DNA from: an uncultured Collinsella sp.
GTDB taxonomy: Bacteria; Actinomycetota; Coriobacteriia; Coriobacteriales; Coriobacteriaceae
DNA length: 62,222 bases
Reading direction: 5' to 3'
Assembly: GCA_900538305.1 (NCBI GenBank)
Contig: UPXY01000011.1
Span: forward strand, 1-62,222
Shown here in pieces: positions 51,712 through 60,379 of the stretch (its first letter is position 1; the number at the start of each line of letters is the position of its first letter). The notes under the pieces are model-generated. The model did not search any database. It saw only the letters and a list, made by a program, of their open reading frames with translations, and was not told the origin of the DNA. A program made the position numbers and the translations under genes.

Positions 51712-53171
51712 TGGAGAGGGTTTCGCATGCGCCCCGAAGATCGCTCGGCGAGCCCGTCGTGAGGCTCGAGAACGTCTCCTGCGAGGCGGCAGGGGGCAAG
51801 AAGATTCTGGACGGAATCGACCTCGAGGTCCGAAGGGGCGAATGCCTGATGCTCGTCGGACGCTCGGGATCGGGCAAGACGACCATCACGAAATGCATCA
51901 ACGGCCTGATCCCGTCGTTCGAGCCGGGCATCGAGATGACCGGCTCGGTCTCCGTCTGCGGGCTCGATCCCGGTCGCTGCGAGATGTACGAGCTCGCCGA
52001 ACGCGTCGGGAGCGTGTTCCAGAACCCGAAGAGCCAGTTCTTCAACCTCACGTCCAACGACGAGCTCGCTTTCGGGCTCGAGTCGCGCGGGATTCCCGTA
52101 TCGGAGATCGAGGCACAGATAAGAACCACCGTGGAAGCCCTGGACGCCCGCAGGCTGCTGGGGCGCAACGTCACCGAGATGAGCGGCGGAGAGCGCCAGA
52201 GCCTCGTCTTCGCCTCCGTCGACGTGGCGAGGCCCGACGTGTACGTGCTCGACGAGCCCACCGCGAACCTCGACACGACCGCCGTGCAGAGGCTGCATGA
52301 CGAGGTGCGCTCCGTCATCGCGGAAGGCAGGACCGTCATCATCGCCGAGCACCGGCTCTATTTCGCCTCGGACCTCATCGACCGCGCCATTCTCGTCGAG
52401 AAAGGCCGCATAGTCCGCGAGTTCTCGCCGGAAGAACTCCTCGGGCTCTCCTCGGAGGAGCGGGAGGGGATGGGGCTCCGCGCCGTCGGCGCGGGTGACG
52501 CTCTCGACGTGTGCGTGCCGCGCGCGGCGATGGACAACCGGACGGAGGCTGGCCTCGCGCTGGACGACTACACCGTGGTTCGGGGGGACGGGGCGGTGTT
52601 CGCTCCGCTGAGCGTGACGGTTCCTGCCGGCGGTGTGCTGGGCGTCCTGGGCGAGAACGGCACGGGGAAGAGTACGCTGCTCCGGGGGATCGCCGGCCTC
52701 GAGCGCAAGGACGCGGGCCGCGTCCTCGTCGGAGGGAAGCAGGTCGCGCGCCGCGCTCGGAGGCGTCTCGTCTCGCTCGTGATGCAGGACGTCAACAACC
52801 AGCTCTTCAGCGACAGCGTCTGGAACGAGTGCATGCTTTCGCTGGGCGGCAGAGAGGAGGGGGAGGCCAAGGAGAGGGCAGAGGCGACGCTTGCCTCGCT
52901 TGACCTTCTCGGTGCGCGGGACGTGCACCCCATGGCCCTGTCCGGCGGGCAGAAGCAGCGCCTCGCCGTGGCGTGTGCGCTCCTTTCTGAGAGAAGGCTG
53001 ATCCTTTTGGACGAGCCCACGAGCGGGCTCGACCTCGACCACATGAAACAGGTAGCGAAGCTGGTTCGCGACCTGTCGGCTAAGGGGGCGACCGTAGTCC
53101 TCGTCACCCACGACCGTGAATTCCTGAACCGCTGCTGCGACAGCGCGCTGGAGCTCACGCGCGCCGGGTAG
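51711..53171 (+). CDS. ECF transporter double ATPase
   Basis: A 486-residue protein with two full ABC ATPase domains in tandem. The first has Walker A GRSGSGKTTITKC, signature MSGGERQSLVFASV and Walker B VYVLDEPTANLD. The second has GENGTGKSTLLRGIAG, LSGGQKQRLAVACAL and LILLDEPTSGLD. A fused EcfA/EcfA' pair lets one gene supply both ATPases, as in YkoD-type ECF systems. It starts at the T-component stop. Confidence 0.9.
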   Translation: MERVSHAPRRSLGEPVVRLENVSCEAAGGKKILDGIDLEVRRGECLMLVGRSGSGKTTITKCINGLIPSFEPGIEMTGSVSVCGLDPGRCEMYELAERVGSVFQNPKSQFFNLTSNDELAFGLESRGIPVSEIEAQIRTTVEALDARRLLGRNVTEMSGGERQSLVFASVDVARPDVYVLDEPTANLDTTAVQRLHDEVRSVIAEGRTVIIAEHRLYFASDLIDRAILVEKGRIVREFSPEELLGLSSEEREGMGLRAVGAGDALDVCVPRAAMDNRTEAGLALDDYTVVRGDGAVFAPLSVTVPAGGVLGVLGENGTGKSTLLRGIAGLERKDAGRVLVGGKQVARRARRRLVSLVMQDVNNQLFSDSVWNECMLSLGGREEGEAKERAEATLASLDLLGARDVHPMALSGGQKQRLAVACALLSERRLILLDEPTSGLDLDHMKQVAKLVRDLSAKGATVVLVTHDREFLNRCCDSALELTRAG

Positions 53172-53192
53172 GATGGTGTGAGGAGGTGGATC

Positions 53193-54194
53193 GTGGACAT
53201 TCCGTCGGACATTTTTTCTAGCAGGGGGCTGCTGCCTGCGAGGGTGCTCGGGGATGCGCCGGAGCGCGCCATCGAGGGCGAGGTTCGGATCGACATCAAC
53301 GGGGACTCGGGCCTGCTCGAGATCGAGACCGAGTCGGGTGCCGGCTCGATGTCGCTCGTCGAGCCGCTTCCCGGGATAATGATCTCGTTCAACGACTTCC
53401 ATATGGAGCGCTGCGTCTCAGGGTTCTCCACCTCGGCAAAGGTCCTTTGCGTCGACTGGTGCGAGGAGGGGCGCCTCGAGCAGCCCATGGCGGGCGGGTC
53501 GTGCGCCTACGTCGCAGCCGGGGACATCAAGGTCGACGACAGGTCGAACCATTCCGGGGAGTTCCTGCTTCCCACGGGCAGGTACCGGGGCGTCACGGTC
53601 ACCTATGAGGTCGAGCGCGCCCAGAGGTCGATCCTCCGGGCGTTCGAGGGATTTCCCGTCGACCTGCGCGGGCTTCGTCGCAGATACTGCCTCGACGGGA
53701 CCCCGTTCCTGCTCCACCGCTGCGAAGGAGCCGCGCACATATTCTCGGAGCTCAGCGTGACCCCGGAAAGAATCCGGAAGAGCTACTGCCAGATCAAGGC
53801 GCTCGAGCTCCTGCTGCTGCTCCACGTGCTCGACCCGCTCCCGGCAAACGACATGGCGTACTTCCCGAAATCGCAGGTTGCTCGGGTCAAGCAAGTGAGG
53901 GACAGCATCGCGCACGACCTATCCTCGACGGTGACCGTCGAGGAGGCGGCAAGCCTCGCGCACATGCCGCTCACGACATTCAAGGCGTGCTTCAAGGGTG
54001 TGTACGGGTCCTCTCCCGCCGCGTACTTTCGGCGCCTCAAGATGGATCTCGCGGCTCAACTCCTCAGGGAGTCCGAGATGAAGGTGGCAGACATCGGGGC
54101 CGCGGTAGGCTACGACAGCCCGTCCAAGTTCTCCGCCGCCTTCAAGTCAGCGTGGGGCGTCTCTCCCGCCGGCTATCGCCGCTCATTGCGGTAG
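53193..54194 (+). CDS. AraC-family regulator
   Basis: A 333-residue regulator with an N-terminal sensor and a C-terminal HTH pair (TVEEAASLAHMPLTTFKACFKGVYG and KVADIGAAVGYDSPSKFSAAFKSAWGVSPAGYRRS). The sensor contains EEGRLEQPM...PTGRYRGVTVTYE, a segment shared with the AraC protein at 58954. Such regulators control siderophore and YbtPQ-type uptake genes. GTG 53193 has GAGGAGG six bases upstream. It lies between the ECF genes and the ABC pair and probably senses a ligand taken up by them. Confidence 0.85.
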   Translation: MDIPSDIFSSRGLLPARVLGDAPERAIEGEVRIDINGDSGLLEIETESGAGSMSLVEPLPGIMISFNDFHMERCVSGFSTSAKVLCVDWCEEGRLEQPMAGGSCAYVAAGDIKVDDRSNHSGEFLLPTGRYRGVTVTYEVERAQRSILRAFEGFPVDLRGLRRRYCLDGTPFLLHRCEGAAHIFSELSVTPERIRKSYCQIKALELLLLLHVLDPLPANDMAYFPKSQVARVKQVRDSIAHDLSSTVTVEEAASLAHMPLTTFKACFKGVYGSSPAAYFRRLKMDLAAQLLRESEMKVADIGAAVGYDSPSKFSAAFKSAWGVSPAGYRRSLR

Positions 54195-54210
54195 GCGCCG
54201 CCGTTTCCGA

Positions 54211-54237
54211 CCATCTGGGCGAGCGTCGCCCAGATGG
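54211..54237 (+). terminator. strong hairpin after the AraC gene
   Basis: CCATCTGGGCGA-gcg-TCGCCCAGATGG is a perfect 12-bp stem directly after the AraC stop. No T tract follows. GCCTTAGTTAACTTC at about 54271, like other metal-box-like sites in the island, lies between it and the ABC genes. Confidence 0.6.
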
Positions 54238-54324
54238 AGCTGAACCCCCTCCCGCTCTGCCCAATAATAAGCCTTAGTTAACTTCTATTGCCCGGTCATA
54301 CGGGCAGGACGGGGATGTGATGCT

Positions 54325-56121
54325 ATGGCTGGAACCGGCAGGCACAGGGGCGAAGGGGGGCGTTCCTGGCTGGGGACGCTCCTCTCGTACTCCGGGAGAT
54401 GCAAAGGAAAGATGGCGCTATCGCTCGCCGCGTCGATAGCGAGCGTCGGGACGGGATTCGTTCCCTTCTATGCGGTGTTCCGCATCGTAGAGGCGGCCAT
54501 GGAGGGGCGGCTCACGTTCGAGATCGCAACCCCCTGGCTCTGCCTGGCCGCGGGATCGTATGTCGCAAGCAAGGCGCTCTTCGGCATTTCGACGCTCCTG
54601 TCCCACGTCTCCGCCTACACCATCCTTGAGACGCTACGCCGGGACTTCGTCGAAAAGCTGATGAGGGCGTCGCTCGGCACCGTGCAGGAAAAAAGCATCG
54701 GTCAGATAAAGAACGTTTTCCTCGACAGGATCGAGGGGATCGAGGTCCCGCTCGCCCATATGATCCCCGAGCTTTCCGGGTCGACGCTCCTCGCCCTGGG
54801 GCTCGCGGCGTGGCTCGTGGCCATCGACTGGCGCATGGCGGCGGCCTGCCTCGTGTCCGTGCCCATAGGGCTTGGCATATTCGCGTCGAGCCTGAAGGAG
54901 TTCAACGCCAGGTACGCGGCGTACATGGCCGAGAGCAACCACGTGAACAGCGTGATCGTCGAGTACATCGAGGGCATCCAGGTAGTCAAGGCGTTCAACC
55001 AGGCGAGCGACTCGTATCAGAAGTACGCGGACGCGGTCCGCAGCTTCAAGGACTACACGATGGGTTGGTTCCGATCGGCGTGGGTCGGCATGAACCTCAT
55101 GGCAAGCATCATGCCGACGACGCTCCTGGGCGTGCTGCCCGTCGGTCTTTGGATGTACTTCGCGGGAGCGCTCGGCCCGTCGCAATTCGCGATGTGCGTG
55201 ATTTTGGCGCTTGCCGTCGTTGACCCGATCATGAGGTTCACCTCGTTCGTCAACGAGATGAAGTCCATGGAGTATGCCGTCGCGGACACGAGAGAGTTCC
55301 TCGACCTGCCCGAGCTCTCCGATCCCGCCGAGCGGGCGCTGCCGCTCGACGCGTCGATCGAGATGAAGGATGTGAGGTTTGCCTACGACGAGGGCGACGA
55401 TGTTCTCCATGGGGTGTCCCTCGCGATTCCGCAGGGCTCGTTCACCGCCCTGGTGGGCCCTTCTGGCTCGGGCAAGTCGACCATCGCCCGTCTTGTCGCG
55501 CGCCATTGGGACGTGTGCGGCGGATCGGTCTCCGTGGGCGGCGTGGACGTCCGCGAGATGCCCCTCGACCAGCTGTCCGAACTCGTGAGCTTCGTCGCCC
55601 AGGACAACTACCTCTTCGATGCCACGATCCGGGAGAACATCCGTCTCGGTCGACCGCAGGCGACGGACGAGGAGGTCGCCGAGGCCGCCAGGGCCGCTTG
55701 CTGCGACGAGTTCGTGTCGAAGCTCCCGCAAGGCTATGACACACAAGCCGGTGCGGCTGGCGGCGCCCTTTCCGGTGGGGAGCGCCAGCGCATCTCGATA
55801 GCCCGCGCGATCCTCAAAGACGCGCCGATCGTCCTCCTCGACGAGGCCACCGCGTTCACCGATCCGGAGAACGAGGACAAGATCCAGCGCTCTATCGCGA
55901 GGCTCTCGGCCGGAAAGACGCTTGTGGTCATAGCCCATCGGCTCTCGACGATCACGGCTGCGGACAACATCGTCGTTATCGACAAGGGCTCGATCGTCGA
56001 CCAGGGGACCCATGATGACCTTCTCGCAAAATGCCCGCTCTACGAGCGCATGTGGAGGGCGCACATCGGAGCGAGGGACTGGGCGGCTGGATCGAATGAC
56101 CAGAAAGGGGGCTCCCGATGA
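54325..56121 (+). CDS. ABC half-transporter, YbtP/MptA-like
   Basis: A 598-residue protein: six-span exporter-type membrane domain (about residues 25-310), then an ATPase with Walker A GPSGSGKSTIARLV, Q-loop FVAQDNYLFDATI, signature LSGGERQRISIARAI and Walker B IVLLDEATAFTDPEN. YbtP/YbtQ and mycobacterial MptA/MptB have this fold but import metallophores. It overlaps its partner by ATGA and probably forms a heterodimer with it. Confidence 0.88.
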   Translation: MAGTGRHRGEGGRSWLGTLLSYSGRCKGKMALSLAASIASVGTGFVPFYAVFRIVEAAMEGRLTFEIATPWLCLAAGSYVASKALFGISTLLSHVSAYTILETLRRDFVEKLMRASLGTVQEKSIGQIKNVFLDRIEGIEVPLAHMIPELSGSTLLALGLAAWLVAIDWRMAAACLVSVPIGLGIFASSLKEFNARYAAYMAESNHVNSVIVEYIEGIQVVKAFNQASDSYQKYADAVRSFKDYTMGWFRSAWVGMNLMASIMPTTLLGVLPVGLWMYFAGALGPSQFAMCVILALAVVDPIMRFTSFVNEMKSMEYAVADTREFLDLPELSDPAERALPLDASIEMKDVRFAYDEGDDVLHGVSLAIPQGSFTALVGPSGSGKSTIARLVARHWDVCGGSVSVGGVDVREMPLDQLSELVSFVAQDNYLFDATIRENIRLGRPQATDEEVAEAARAACCDEFVSKLPQGYDTQAGAAGGALSGGERQRISIARAILKDAPIVLLDEATAFTDPENEDKIQRSIARLSAGKTLVVIAHRLSTITAADNIVVIDKGSIVDQGTHDDLLAKCPLYERMWRAHIGARDWAAGSNDQKGGSR

Positions 56122-57920
56122 TCAAGGCTCTCATGAGAATCGTCCGCTGGACCGGCCCTTACAAGAAAAGACTCATCCTGAGCTGCGTCTGCTCGTTCTT
56201 CATGACGTGGGCAACGGCCGCGCCCGTGATGCTCGCGGCCTGGCTGCTCGCCCGTGTTGCGGAGGATGCGCGCGGCATCCAGGAGCTCGACCCGTCGTGG
56301 GTCTGGTGGTCGCTTCTGGCGCTCATCGCCTGCATAGGCTTGCGCTTCATCCTGACATACGGGAAGAACCGGTTGCAGGAGTCAATCGGATACGAGGTGG
56401 CGCCTGAGGATCGCATCAAAATCGGCAACGTCTTGAAGCGCGTCCCACTCGGCTATTTCGACGAGGTCAAGACGGGCGACATACTGGTGACGGCGACCAC
56501 GGAACTGGGCATCTTGGAGCTTCAGGGCATGAAGATGGTCGACGCAGTGATCAACGGCTACGTAAACCTTGCCGCAGTTGTGGCGTTCCTCTTCATCCTC
56601 GAGCCGATGGCCGGATTTGCCGCCCTCGCCGGCACCGTCGTATCCTGCCTCGCACTCACGGCGGTGAATAGGGTCTCGAAGCGCCTGACGCCGAGGGCGC
56701 ATGCGGAGACCGAACAGCTCGCTGGGGATATCGTCGAGTACGCCCGGGGGCTCGGAACGGCGAAGTCGTACGGCCATGGAGGGGCCGCGATGCGACCCAT
56801 CCTGGCAACGATAAGGAGGCTGAAGGAGGCACGCATCGCGATCGAGTTCGGCTTCACGCCTCGCAATCTCGTCCACCTCGTTGCGTTCAAGTTGGCGAGC
56901 GTCGGCGTCGTGGCGTCTGCCGTGTGGGGATATGCGAACGGCGGCATCGCGCTCTGGATGCTCCTTGCCCTCTGCGCATTCTCGTTCACCGTGTTCTCCG
57001 GCGTCGAGCGCGTGAACGATTCCGCCCACATGCTTGGCGATCTCGATGACATCATGAACCGTATCGACGCCATAGAGAACGCCCCCTACATCGATTCCGA
57101 CGGCCGAGACGTCCCCCTTACTGAGCACGGCATCGAGCTGCGAGGCGTCTCGTTCTCGTACGGTCGCGAATCGGGGACGAAGGTGCTGTCGGACGTGTCG
57201 TGCGACATTCCGGAGAAGACGACGTGCGCCATCGTGGGCCCGAGCGGATCGGGCAAGACAACGATCGCCAACATCATGATGCGCTTCTGGGATGTCGACG
57301 AGGGCTCGGTCCTTGTCGGGGGGCATGACGTGCGAGAGCTGACCTGCGACAGCCTTCTGAGGAACTTCTCGGCGGTGTTCCAGAACGTCTACCTGTTCAA
57401 CGACACCATCGAGAACAACATTCGCTTCGGGCGCCCGGGCGCCACGCGCGAAGAGGTCGTCGAGGCGGCGCGCAGGGCGCGGGTCGACGAGTTCGTCCGC
57501 GAGCTTCCGGATGGCTACGAAACCTTGGTGGGCGAGGCCGGAGGCGCCCTCTCCGGTGGCCAAAAGCAGCGCATCTCCATCGCCAGGGCGCTGCTCAAGG
57601 ACGCCCCGATCGTGATCCTCGACGAGGCGACGGCGAGCATCGACCCAGAGAACGAGTCCCTCATACAGGGAGCGCTTTCCGAGCTCACGCGGGGGAAGAC
57701 AGTGGTCGTCATTGCCCACCGCCTCGCAACCATAGAGAGCGCCGACCAGATCCTCGTCGTCGAGGGCGGCAGGATCGTGCAGCGCGGCACGCACGAGGAG
57801 CTACTCGGTCAGGAAGGGACGTATCGCCGCTTCGTCGAGATTCGCAGCCGCGCGGAGGGCTGGCGCATAGGCGGGGCGCCTGCCGGCGATCTCCATGAGG
57901 AGCTGACCGATGCTTCATGA
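56118..57920 (+). CDS. ABC half-transporter, YbtQ/MptB-like
   Basis: A 600-residue partner protein with the same layout: membrane domain from SCVCSFFMTWATAAPVMLAAWLLA onward, and ATPase with Walker A GPSGSGKTTIANIMM, Q-loop VFQNVYLFNDTI, signature LSGGQKQRISIARAL and Walker B IVILDEATASIDPEN. It overlaps the previous gene by four bases and the DtxR-type gene by eleven, so the trio is one unit. Import of an iron-chelator complex is the favoured role. Confidence 0.88.
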   Translation: MIKALMRIVRWTGPYKKRLILSCVCSFFMTWATAAPVMLAAWLLARVAEDARGIQELDPSWVWWSLLALIACIGLRFILTYGKNRLQESIGYEVAPEDRIKIGNVLKRVPLGYFDEVKTGDILVTATTELGILELQGMKMVDAVINGYVNLAAVVAFLFILEPMAGFAALAGTVVSCLALTAVNRVSKRLTPRAHAETEQLAGDIVEYARGLGTAKSYGHGGAAMRPILATIRRLKEARIAIEFGFTPRNLVHLVAFKLASVGVVASAVWGYANGGIALWMLLALCAFSFTVFSGVERVNDSAHMLGDLDDIMNRIDAIENAPYIDSDGRDVPLTEHGIELRGVSFSYGRESGTKVLSDVSCDIPEKTTCAIVGPSGSGKTTIANIMMRFWDVDEGSVLVGGHDVRELTCDSLLRNFSAVFQNVYLFNDTIENNIRFGRPGATREEVVEAARRARVDEFVRELPDGYETLVGEAGGALSGGQKQRISIARALLKDAPIVILDEATASIDPENESLIQGALSELTRGKTVVVIAHRLATIESADQILVVEGGRIVQRGTHEELLGQEGTYRRFVEIRSRAEGWRIGGAPAGDLHEELTDAS

Positions 57921-58281
57921 GTCGGGAGAAGACTACCTCGAGGCCATCCTCGTGATCCGCCGCCTGCGCGGGTCGTGCCGCAACGTGGACATCGCCGAGC
58001 GCCTCGGGCGCTCCAAGCCGAGCGTGACGAAGGCGCTCTCGAACCTCGCCGCCGCCGGCCTCGTCCGGATGTCCGGGCACGACGTGCTCCTCACCGAGGA
58101 GGGCGAGTGCGCCGCGTCGGCGACGCTCGAGCGGCACCGCTTCTTCGAGCGGCTGCTCGTCGAGTCCGGCGTCGACGCGAAGACCGCCTCGGCGGAGGCC
58201 TGTCGCATGGAGCACTGCCTCTCCGAGGACTCGTTCCGCAAGCTCGCCGACCGCCTGGCCCCGGAGACCGGCGCCGCATAG
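57910..58281 (+). CDS. short DtxR/MntR-family metal-dependent repressor
   Basis: A 123-residue protein with a winged HTH (SGEDYLEAILVIRRLRGSCRNVDIAERLGRSKPSVTKALSNLAAAGLV) and the metal-binding dimer part (HRFFERLLVESG near residue 76 and EACRMEHCLS near 96-104, with Cys98, Glu101 and His102 as in DtxR CxxEH). The SH3-like domain of DtxR is absent, as in MntR. It overlaps the ABC gene and may repress the whole island when iron is plentiful, through the boxes noted at 42490, 43718 and 60030. Confidence 0.85.
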   Translation: MLHESGEDYLEAILVIRRLRGSCRNVDIAERLGRSKPSVTKALSNLAAAGLVRMSGHDVLLTEEGECAASATLERHRFFERLLVESGVDAKTASAEACRMEHCLSEDSFRKLADRLAPETGAA

Positions 58282-58314
58282 GGTAGCGCGCCTCCCCACG
58301 GCGGCTTTCAGAAC

Positions 58315-58344
58315 GGCCCCTTTTGCCGGACGACAAGAGGGGCC
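58315..58344 (+). terminator. hairpin after the DtxR-type gene
   Basis: GGCCCC (58315-58320) and GGGGCC (58339-58344), with adjoining CTT/AAG pairs, form a stem about 35 bases after the repressor stop. A weak T-containing run follows. Confidence 0.5.
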
Positions 58345-58484
58345 GCCTTCTTGCGGGCATGTGCGCGCCTTGACGGGAGGGGGGCGGGGTAGCGCGGCTT
58401 TACGGGCGCGGCTCCGTTGCCGGGAGCGCCCGTGGCGCCGTTGTCATCGTTGCGGGCCCGGGTGGGACGCCGGTCCCCGTAGAG

Positions 58485-58840
58485 GTGGACGCGGAGGTCG
58501 CCGGCGCCCTCAGGGACATGCGGCGCGAGGCGTGGTGGATCGAGCGCAGGGAGGCCCGGCACACGCTCGGCCTCGATGCCATGGGCCCGTCCGCCGCGTC
58601 AACCGGGCCGGAGTCGGACCCGGGGTTCGCCCTCATGAAGCGCTGCCAGGCGGACGAGCTCGTCGCGGCGCTGTCCCGGCTGCCGAAAGTCCAGCTTCGC
58701 CGCCTACTCATGCATGCCGTCGTGCGCCTCCCGGTCAGGGAGATCGCCCGTCGCGGGGGGGGGGTGCTCCGAGCGGGCGGTGAAGTACAGCCTTGCGCGC
58801 GCACGGAGGCGGATGAGAGCCTTGTTGACCGACGGGGATT
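58485..58840 (+). pseudogene. sigma-70-like factor of mobile-element type, frameshifted at a G10 tract
   Basis: The frame from GTG 58485 reads VDAEVAGALRDMRREAWWIERREAR... and LPKVQLRRLLMHAVVRLPVREIARR, then enters ten G (58755-58764). Skipping one frame after the G tract gives CSERAVKYSLARARRRMRALLTDGD and a stop near 58840, which is the sigma region-4 HTH of sigma-like factors in gut conjugative elements. So the gene is broken by one base in the tract, by slippage or a sequencing error. Upstream frame is also open but not family-like. Confidence 0.6.
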
Positions 58841-58848
58841 GAAGGTCG

Positions 58849-58885
58849 CTCAAGCCCGTTCGGCCCCTGCCCGAACGGGCTTGAG
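58849..58885. terminator. perfect 15-bp hairpin
   Basis: CTCAAGCCCGTTCGG (58849-58863) pairs with its exact complement at 58871-58885 around a seven-base loop. It lies between the sigma-like gene and the convergent AraC gene. There is no T tract in either direction. Confidence 0.6.
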
Positions 58886-58953
58886 TATCCCGGGGTCAAA
58901 AATGATTCGGCTCGGTGACCATGCCGCCGGCAAGCCGCCGCGCGTCAGCGTTC

Positions 58954-59985
58954 CTAGAACTCCCCCTTGACTTCGTGAACGCCCTCCCTCTCGCCGAATC
59001 GACGCCGCCTCCACTCGCTCGGTGCGGTTCCGTATTCCCTCTTGAACGCGGAGGAGAACTTGCTCGGGTTCGCGTAGCCGACGCGCACGGCGGCTTCGGC
59101 GACGCGCGCTCCCCTGGCAAGCAGGGCGGCGGCGACCTCCATGCGCCGCTTGCGGAGGTACCCCGCGACGGTGCTCCCGTATGCCCGCGAGAAGTACTGG
59201 TTGAGTGTCGCCGCGCTCACACCGAACGCCGACGCTAGCACGCGGGCGTCGTGGGCGCAGTCGAGAGAGCCCTCGAGCTCGTCGTGCACGGCGGCAACGA
59301 TGCGCATCTGGGTGCGTGTGAGGATGAAGCGGGGTCTGGCGCAGGAGAGGTCGCGACGTTGGAGGGCAAGCAGCAAGCCGAGAACCTCGTAGGTGGCCAG
59401 AGCCCTGTCGGGTGCTTCGACGAGGGCGGCGATGCGTCTCATATGCCCGTTGAGCTCGCCGTCGCCGCTGAGCACGGCGGCGCTGCCCGCCTGTCGCGCG
59501 ATGGCCTCGACGGCATCCTCGTCATCGAGCAGCGAGAAAAGCGGCGATCGAGCGATACGCGTGTTCACGAACACCTCGACGCCCCGGTAGCGTCCCGAGG
59601 GGTACCGGAACTCGGCGGGGCGCTCCTGCGAGCAGCTGATGCACACCTCGCCGGCCGAGACCGTCGCCAGACCCCCGCTCGGGACGTCGACCTCGCAGCG
59701 GCCCTCGTGGCACAGGTTTATCGTCAGCCATTTGCCCCGCGAGAACGCGGGGAGGGGGACGGACGGGACCTCTGGGACGTTGGGGCACCGCTCGCACGCG
59801 AAGTCGACGTTGGCGACGAACAGGTCGCGCGACAGGGGGCGGCCTCGCATGCACCCGCTCCCGACCGGGTGCGACAGCACCAGCTCGTAGACGCCGTCGG
59901 CGTCTTGGACGAGCTCGACGCCGGAGGCGACGCGCAGGCGCGTCCCCCGGTTGCTCTCCGTATCGGTGAAGGGTGCGTTCCCCAT
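58954..59985 (-). CDS. AraC-family regulator
   Basis: A 343-residue AraC regulator. Sensor residues 90-150 have CHEGRCEVDVPSGGL...RYPSGRYRGVEVFVN, related to the AraC protein at 53193. The C-terminal HTH pair is ARVLASAFGVSAATLNQYFSRAYG and ARVAEAAVRVGYANPSKFSSAFKREYGTAPSEWRR. It is divergent from feoA-feoB with about 170 bp between, so it may control iron genes in response to a ligand. Confidence 0.85.
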   Translation of the reverse strand: MGNAPFTDTESNRGTRLRVASGVELVQDADGVYELVLSHPVGSGCMRGRPLSRDLFVANVDFACERCPNVPEVPSVPLPAFSRGKWLTINLCHEGRCEVDVPSGGLATVSAGEVCISCSQERPAEFRYPSGRYRGVEVFVNTRIARSPLFSLLDDEDAVEAIARQAGSAAVLSGDGELNGHMRRIAALVEAPDRALATYEVLGLLLALQRRDLSCARPRFILTRTQMRIVAAVHDELEGSLDCAHDARVLASAFGVSAATLNQYFSRAYGSTVAGYLRKRRMEVAAALLARGARVAEAAVRVGYANPSKFSSAFKREYGTAPSEWRRRRFGEREGVHEVKGEF

Positions 59986-60029
59986 AGGCTATCTCCCGTT
60001 CGCGCAGTCCAGCCCCATTCGTCTCAAAA

Positions 60030-60045
60030 GTTTATTTTATCTAAC
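60030..60045. promoter_or_regulatory. weak metal-box-like site between AraC and feoA
   Basis: AAAA-GTTTATTTTATCTAAC shares AAAAGTT and ATCTAAC with the palindromes at 42490 and 43718, but its left half is degenerate. It lies in an AT-rich patch between the divergent AraC and feoA genes, where an iron-responsive repressor would be expected. Confidence 0.35.
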
Positions 60046-60154
60046 TTGATGAGATTTGGAGCTGAACCTACATCGCGGAGTTGAGGGGGCATACGTTCCA
60101 GGCTTACTTTGGTGGCCGCGGGCGTCATGCCCGTTTAAGGAAAGGAGCGATTCC

Positions 60155-60379
60155 ATGAGACTATGCGATGTGACGACGGGGCTTTCTGCCCGTATCGCAT
60201 CCGTATCCGGCGACGACCGGTTCGTCTCGCGCGTCACGGCCATCGGGCTGACGGAGGGATGCGCCGTCGAGGTCCTGCAAAACGTCAAGAACCGGCCCGT
60301 GCTCGTGCACGTGCGCGACAGCGACGTGGCGCTCGATCGCGGCGACTGCATGCGCATCGAGGTGGAGGTGGTCGCATGA
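60155..60379 (+). CDS. feoA: FeoA
   Basis: A 74-residue SH3-like protein (MRLCDVTTGLSARIASVSGDDRFVSRVTAIGLTEGCAVEVL...VALDRGDCMRIEVEVVA), the usual length of FeoA. It helps FeoB in ferrous iron uptake. ATG 60155 has AAAGGAG upstream and its stop overlaps the feoB start (ATGA). In contrast, the other Feo system in this window is fused. Confidence 0.9.
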   Translation: MRLCDVTTGLSARIASVSGDDRFVSRVTAIGLTEGCAVEVLQNVKNRPVLVHVRDSDVALDRGDCMRIEVEVVA

